A model generated the notes under the pieces. That model was not told the origin of the DNA and did not search any database. It saw only the letters and a list, made by a program, of their open reading frames with translations. The translations under genes were made by a program, and so were the position numbers. Below are positions 12,982 to 16,919 of a stretch of DNA of 16,919 nt, one piece after another. Every line of letters begins with the position of its first letter. Within the stretch, counting starts at the first letter, position 1. Source of the stretch: an uncultured Collinsella sp. (GTDB lineage Bacteria; Actinomycetota; Coriobacteriia; Coriobacteriales; Coriobacteriaceae); contig CABVCF010000044.1 of assembly GCA_902496775.1 (NCBI GenBank), positions 1 through 16,919 on the forward strand. The letters run 5' to 3'.

Positions 12982-14850
12982 TTACGCGGCGACTTCGGCG
13001 CCCTTGTCCTCATCGATAAAGAAGCGCTTGTACCAGATGAGGAACGTCAGCGTGGTATAGATCTTGCGCTGGTTGAGCGCGCGACCCTCAAAGTGATCGT
13101 CAAGCAGTTTCATGAGTGCATCGGTGTCAAAGAAATCAGCAGCCCACGGTGCGGTGAAGTATTCCTTTACGTAGTCGTAGTACTTTTGCTCGCGCAGCCA
13201 GAACTTGACCGGCACGGGGAAGCCCACCTTCTTGCGCGTTGCCCACTCGTCGGGCAACGCGCGGTTGGCGGCGTGACGCAGGACGAGCTTGCAGCCTTCT
13301 TCGTTAACACGGTAGTTGGCGGGAATGTGCTCGGCAAACTCCATGACCTTCTTGTCCAGGAACGGGACGCGAAGCTCCAGAGAATGCGCCATGCACATCT
13401 TGTCTGCCTTGAGCAGGATGTCGCCCGGCAGCCACATGTTCATATCCAGATACTGTTTCTTGGAAAGCTCGCAGCAGTTGGGAACCTGCTTGTAGTACTC
13501 GGCGCACATCTCGGCGGCGTTCTTGCCGGTGTCATAAGCGGGCTTGAGCACCTTGTCGACCTCGGAGGGATCGAACACCTTTGCCTGACCCACATACCAG
13601 CGCTCGGGAACCTCGGCGCATTTCGTCAGGAAGTTGTGGCCCTTAAAGTAGGGGAGATGCTGAACGAGTGAGCCCAGGGCGCGACGTACGCCGAGCGGCA
13701 CGTGCTTCTTAAAGGAGCGCATCTCGGGGGTGTCCTCGTACCACTCATAGCCGGCAAACAGCTCGTCGGCACCCTCGCCCGAAAGGACGACGGTGACCTC
13801 CTTGGAAGCCATTTGCGCCAGATAGTACAGCGGCACGCTGGACAGGTTCGATTGCGGCTCGTCCATGTGGTACTGGATATCGGGCAGTGCATCGAAGAAC
13901 TCGTCGGCGGTAATCATCTTGCGAACGTTCTTGATACCCAGCTTGTCGGAAAGCTCGGCAGCATAGTTGGTCTCGTTGAAGTTCTTGTAATCAAAGCCGA
14001 CAGAATACGTGGTGTCGGGCATGAGGCAGGCGGCAATGTAGCTGGAGTCAACGCCGCCAGAAAGGAACGAGCCCACCTTAACATCGGCGATACGGTGCGC
14101 GGCGACGCTTTCGTGCACGACCTTGTCGCACTCGTCCACGTACTCCTCGAAGGTCTTGGAGTTGTCGTCGGTGAAGTCACAGCTCCAGTAACGCTTGATG
14201 TCCATGGTGTTGGTCGACAGGTCATACGTAAAGCAATGCGCCGGGGCAAGCTTGAACACGCCCTTAAAGAAGGTCTCCTCCGTGGCGGGGAATTGCAGCG
14301 TCAGGTAGGGGCGCAGCGCGTCGTGGTTGACAGCCTTCTCGAACTTGGGATGGTCCAGGAAGCTCTTGATCTCGGAGCCAAACAGCAGCGAGCCATCGGA
14401 TGCCTGGTAGTAATAGAACGGCTTGATACCAAAGATGTCGCGAGCGCCAAAGAGTTTGTTCTTGTTCTGGTCGTGAATCACGAACGCGTACATGCCGCGC
14501 AGGCGGTTGACCAGGTCCTCGCCCCACTCCTCGTAACCGTGTACCAGGACCTCGGTATCGGCGTTGCAGTGGAAGGCGTAGCCGGCTGCCTCCAGCTCGG
14601 CGCGAAGCTCCTGGAAGTTGTAGATCTCTCCGTTGAAAACAATCGTGACCTTGCCGTCGTCGCTCGACATGGGCTGAGCTCCAGCTTCGGAAAGATCAAG
14701 AATCGAAAGACGACGGAAGCCAAGGGCAACGTTGTCGACGATATGCTGGCCGCCCATATCGGGACCACGGTGGATGATGCGATTCATCATGGCCGTGAGA
14801 ACCAGCTCACTCTGTTCATCTGTACCGGTAAAACCGACAAAACCGCACAT
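12982..14850 (-). CDS. asnB: Asparagine synthase, glutamine-hydrolysing (AsnB)
   Basis: The enzyme makes asparagine from aspartate, ATP and glutamine. The 622-residue protein has an N-terminal class II glutaminase domain: MCGFVGFTG with catalytic Cys2, RLSILDLS (47-54) and FNGEIYNFQELR (72-83). The C-terminal synthetase domain has the PP-loop SFLSGGVDSSY (261-271) and GEGADELFAGYEWYEDTP (358-375), then PFLDKKVMEFA and a late RKKVGFPVP. The frame is open 45 codons further upstream, but the glutaminase needs Cys next to the cleaved first Met. AAAGGA stands just before 14850, so that start is firm. It is transcribed away from murE. A minus-strand terminator-like hairpin lies about 125 nt upstream of the start, which suggests a regulated leader. 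tRNA-Val follows on the same strand. Confidence 0.96.
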   Translation of the reverse strand: MCGFVGFTGTDEQSELVLTAMMNRIIHRGPDMGGQHIVDNVALGFRRLSILDLSEAGAQPMSSDDGKVTIVFNGEIYNFQELRAELEAAGYAFHCNADTEVLVHGYEEWGEDLVNRLRGMYAFVIHDQNKNKLFGARDIFGIKPFYYYQASDGSLLFGSEIKSFLDHPKFEKAVNHDALRPYLTLQFPATEETFFKGVFKLAPAHCFTYDLSTNTMDIKRYWSCDFTDDNSKTFEEYVDECDKVVHESVAAHRIADVKVGSFLSGGVDSSYIAACLMPDTTYSVGFDYKNFNETNYAAELSDKLGIKNVRKMITADEFFDALPDIQYHMDEPQSNLSSVPLYYLAQMASKEVTVVLSGEGADELFAGYEWYEDTPEMRSFKKHVPLGVRRALGSLVQHLPYFKGHNFLTKCAEVPERWYVGQAKVFDPSEVDKVLKPAYDTGKNAAEMCAEYYKQVPNCCELSKKQYLDMNMWLPGDILLKADKMCMAHSLELRVPFLDKKVMEFAEHIPANYRVNEEGCKLVLRHAANRALPDEWATRKKVGFPVPVKFWLREQKYYDYVKEYFTAPWAADFFDTDALMKLLDDHFEGRALNQRKIYTTLTFLIWYKRFFIDEDKGAEVAA

Positions 14851-14974
14851 GCAAGATCCTTTCTGCTGACGGCTCAGGTGTACTGCTGCAAAGATTGCGG
14901 CAGCTGATGTCAAATTATCTTTACTATCATGCCAATCTTTTGTTTCGTGATAGGGCATAAGCGCCGAGCGAACC

Positions 14975-15020
14975 GAAAAAACCACGGCCCGATCTTCAGA
15001 CGAAGCGGCGGGCCGTGGTT
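14975..15020 (-). terminator. Terminator/attenuator-like hairpin in the asnB leader
   Basis: On the minus strand a perfect 12-bp stem, AACCACGGCCCG (15020-15009) with CGGGCCGTGGTT (14991-14980), and a 17-nt loop run directly into TTTTTT (14981-14976). The neighbouring genes are divergent, so no upstream gene needs termination here. A transcript must start to the right and read towards asnB, which fits an attenuator. On the + strand there is no T-run. Confidence 0.75.
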
Positions 15021-15088
15021 GCGAACGCTATGCTAAAGAATAGCACCCAGATTTCCTTGTTTTTACGCGGGGTGAACACGGTTGCCAT
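14996..15088 (-). CDS. Possible leader peptide upstream of asnB (30 codons)
   Basis: The frame starts at ATG 15088 and ends with TGA at 14998-14996, inside the loop of the terminator-like hairpin. The product (MATVFTPRKNKEIWVLFFSI, then ten more residues) has five Phe, one Trp and one Asn. No Shine-Dalgarno site is visible. TTGCAT and TAATAA, 16 bp apart, lie directly before the ATG, so a leaderless transcript is conceivable. A 30-codon frame can occur by chance; the end point within the hairpin is the only positive sign. It may not be translated. Confidence 0.25.
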   Translation of the reverse strand: MATVFTPRKNKEIWVLFFSIAFATTARRFV

Positions 15089-15249
15089 TTATTAACCCAC
15101 GGCACAGTCCATGCAATTTTTTAGAAGGCTGCAGTGCGCGCAGGGTCGGGTGGCATATTAGGATGGTTGATAATACAGAATGTTTCATCGTTTCTGCCGC
15201 GGGACGTCTTTTGCCCTTTAAGGCTGAATTTAGCGAGAGAGGTCTTTGT

Positions 15250-16767
15250 ATGTCGAGTCCGACACAAGAGAAGCTAACTCTGATGCGCTATATAGAGTTG
15301 CTCGAGGAAGATGACCTTGTTGTTTCCAAACCGAGCGCTTCGTGCGACCAACGCATTGAGTTTGCGACTGACGACTCGCGCCAGGTGCGTCCGGGCACGT
15401 TGTTTGTCTGCAAGGGCCGCGCGTTTAAGCGTGAGTACCTGCTTTCGGCAATCGCCGATGGCGCCGTGGCCTACGTTTCCGAGGTCGATTACGATGTTGA
15501 TCTTCCCGCGGTGATTGTGAGTGATATTCGTCGCACGCTCGCCGTGGTGGCAGATGCCTTTTATGGGCACCCGTCGGGCAAGGTGAAGGTCTGTGCCTTT
15601 ACAGGCACCAAGGGCAAGTCGACCTGTAGCTTTTATCTGCGCGGCATTCTCGTCAACGAGGCCAAGCTTACGGGCTGTCATCGACCTGCTCTTAATACGG
15701 GCATTGAGTTCGACGACGGCATCGAGGCGGGCCCTTCCAAGCTGACGACCCCCGAATCCTTCCTGCTGCAGTCTCGCATCGCACATGCTGCGGAGGCGGG
15801 TGCCCCGTGGCTGGTTATGGAGGCATCGAGCCAGGGCCTCAAATACGAGCGCACGGGCAAGATCGCCTTTGAAGTCGGCGCCTTTACCAATATCGGCGAG
15901 GATCACATTTCGCCGATTGAGCATCCGACGCTCGAGGATTACTTTGCCAGCAAGCTCAAAATCTTCTCGCAGAGCCGTTTTGCCGTGGTCAATCTCGATA
16001 TGGATAAGGTCGATCGTGTGCTCGAGGCGGCGTCTCGTTGCGAACGTACGGTGACGTTCTCCCTGACCGACGAGCGTGCCGACGTGTTTGCGCTGGCGAT
16101 TCGTAATGGCGACTGCGGCGTGGTGGCAACGGTGCGCACGCCCCGCTTTACGCGCGACATTGTGATTCCCACGCCGGTTAAGTTCAATGTGTCCAACGCG
16201 CTTGCCGCTATTGCCTGCGCCGAGGCTCTGGGCATTTCCGAAGAGGGTATCGTCCATGGCTTTGAGGGCGTCTTCGTTCCCGGTCGCATGGAGCTCTATC
16301 CGTCCGTATCGGGCAAAATCCTGGGCGTCGTCGATTTTGCGCATAACGGCATGAGCCTCGAGACACTCCTGCGCGACTTGCGCGAGAACTATCCCGAGCG
16401 CGAGCTGGCGGTTGTATTTGGCGCTACGGGCGGTAAGGGTGTCGATCGACGCACCACGATGGGCATCGCCGCTGGCAAGTATGCCGACCGAATCGTGATT
16501 ACCGAGGATGACCCCGGCCCCGAGGATGTCGAGGATATCTGCGCCGAGATCGCGCGCAACGTTCAAGCGCAGGGAAATAATAACTGGCAAATCGTGACTG
16601 ATCGCGTTGCCGCTATCGAGACTGCCGTGCGCGAAACCGTCCGTCCTGCCGTGGTTATCGTGACCGGTAAGGGCGAGGAAGAGCGTATGCTGCGCAAGAA
16701 CGGACCCGAGCCTTGTGAGCGCGACGGCTCGATTCTCAAGCGCACCCTTGCGGCGTACGACGCCTAG
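15250..16767 (+). CDS. murE: UDP-MurNAc-tripeptide synthetase MurE, Lys-type
   Basis: This Mur ligase adds the diamino acid to UDP-MurNAc-L-Ala-D-Glu in the cytoplasm, using ATP. In the 505-residue protein, ATDDSRQVRPGTLFVCKG (39-56) binds the UDP part. The P-loop is GTKGKST (119-125). TTPES (167-171), MEASSQGL (190-197), the probable carbamylated lysine Lys235 in YFASKLKIF, VPGRMEL (343-349), VVDFAHN and TGKGEE (472-477) complete the family set. DDPGPED (420-426) stands where diaminopimelate enzymes have DNPR. SSQ, GPIEHP-like SPIEHP and DDP resemble the streptococcal L-lysine enzyme. Lysine or ornithine is therefore the expected substrate. The frame is open to 15082, but the ATG at 15250 with GAGAGAGG (15234-15241) is the best start. 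It is divergent from asnB. Confidence 0.92.
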   Translation: MSSPTQEKLTLMRYIELLEEDDLVVSKPSASCDQRIEFATDDSRQVRPGTLFVCKGRAFKREYLLSAIADGAVAYVSEVDYDVDLPAVIVSDIRRTLAVVADAFYGHPSGKVKVCAFTGTKGKSTCSFYLRGILVNEAKLTGCHRPALNTGIEFDDGIEAGPSKLTTPESFLLQSRIAHAAEAGAPWLVMEASSQGLKYERTGKIAFEVGAFTNIGEDHISPIEHPTLEDYFASKLKIFSQSRFAVVNLDMDKVDRVLEAASRCERTVTFSLTDERADVFALAIRNGDCGVVATVRTPRFTRDIVIPTPVKFNVSNALAAIACAEALGISEEGIVHGFEGVFVPGRMELYPSVSGKILGVVDFAHNGMSLETLLRDLRENYPERELAVVFGATGGKGVDRRTTMGIAAGKYADRIVITEDDPGPEDVEDICAEIARNVQAQGNNNWQIVTDRVAAIETAVRETVRPAVVIVTGKGEEERMLRKNGPEPCERDGSILKRTLAAYDA

Positions 16768-16798
16768 ACCAAGCCCCTTCTACGTAAATGGAGTGACC

Positions 16799-16919
16799 AT
16801 GTCCCACAACACCCTGCCGACCGTTGCCGAGCTTTCGGGCGAGATGCGCGAGCGTCTTGCCAAGGTTAAGTACGTCTTTACCGACCTGGACGCCACGATG
16901 CTCGCACCCGGCTCGTGCG
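16799..16919 (+). CDS. HAD-family hydrolase, N-terminal fragment (cut by window end)
   Basis: Forty codons are visible before the window ends. KYVFTDLDATML (24-35) matches motif I of haloacid-dehalogenase hydrolases, with nucleophile Asp29 and acid/base Asp31. The usual DxDGT reads DLDAT here. The preceding 22 residues are a polar helix. The ATG at 16799-16801 follows GGAGTG (16790-16795) and lies 31 nt after murE, so the two are probably co-transcribed. The substrate cannot be told; Cof-type sugar-phosphate or flavin phosphatases are among the possibilities. Confidence 0.7.
   Translation, partial: MSHNTLPTVAELSGEMRERLAKVKYVFTDLDATMLAPGSC

Noticed and set aside
13702..14907. Plus-strand open frame of 401 codons within asnB
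   Set aside because: It is antisense to a clear asparagine synthase and has low-complexity Val/Leu/Gly composition.
14851..14985. 45-codon upstream extension of asnB
   Set aside because: The glutaminase catalytic cysteine must follow the initiator Met, and AAAGGA stands before the Met at 14850.
15082..15249. 56-codon upstream extension of murE
   Set aside because: The ATG at 15250 has the better ribosome binding site, and the MurE fold begins shortly after it; the extension has no family resemblance.
14851..15249. T-box riboswitch upstream of asnB
   Set aside because: I looked for the AGGGTGGNACCGCG core on the minus strand and did not find it.
15274..16590. Minus-strand open frame of 438 codons across murE
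   Set aside because: It is a shadow of murE with no motif or ribosome binding site.
1..16919. CRISPR array, prophage or defence system
   Set aside because: No regularly spaced repeats and no phage, nuclease, toxin-antitoxin or restriction genes are visible in any frame.

Overview
The window is high-GC bacterial DNA. Its codon use (C/G-ending), GroEL type, encoded-CCA tRNA and mix of Firmicute-like and actinobacterial-like genes fit a gut Coriobacteriia member, most likely Collinsella or a close relative. That placement is inference from gene content and style; no database was consulted. There are no phage genes, transposase or CRISPR array. The window is a chromosomal housekeeping stretch whose long intergenic gaps hold unusual palindromic elements and leader RNAs.

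Layout, left to right. (1) 1-88 is a partly self-complementary stretch of unknown identity, followed by a promoter region and the groES-groEL chaperonin operon (248-2275). (2) 2302-2446 is a 145-nt nested hairpin with a perfect 38-bp outer stem. (3) A promoter and an FMN riboswitch (about 2676-2857) lead into an overlapping riboflavin-uptake operon: ribU, a double-ATPase ecfA fusion and ecfT (2867-6158). Two tandem flavin-split-barrel paralogues (6189-7090) follow, apparently on the same transcript. (4) A strong hairpin and a candidate arginine-repressor box precede argC-argJ-argB-argD (7348-12236), which ends at an intrinsic terminator. (5) 12354-12569 is a 216-bp element bounded by 33-bp inverted repeats. 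It is followed by two 59-nt direct repeats that each carry the 3' tip of tRNA-Val and its terminator; the second copy belongs to the intact tRNA-Val(TAC) on the minus strand. (6) asnB (minus strand) has a terminator-like hairpin and a possible leader ORF far upstream, in the gap it shares with the divergent murE. (7) murE (15250-16767) is of the Lys-type (streptococcal-like), and is followed by the start of a HAD-type hydrolase cut by the window end.

How the parts work together. FMN level would set expression of the riboflavin importer (RibU + EcfAA' + EcfT), and the two small flavin-binding proteins downstream would come under the same switch. ArgC, ArgJ, ArgB and ArgD form a complete acetyl-recycling route from glutamate to ornithine; no argF, argG or argH is present in the window. 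MurE adds the diamino acid to the peptidoglycan stem and carries a DDP motif in place of the DNPR motif of diaminopimelate enzymes. This opens the possibility that lysine or ornithine is the acceptor, which would link the ornithine genes to wall synthesis. AsnB supplies asparagine.

The items most worth a second look are the asnB leader, the 216-bp inverted-repeat element, the tRNA-Val 3'-end duplication, the 145-nt hairpin after groEL, and the flavoprotein pair under the FMN switch.
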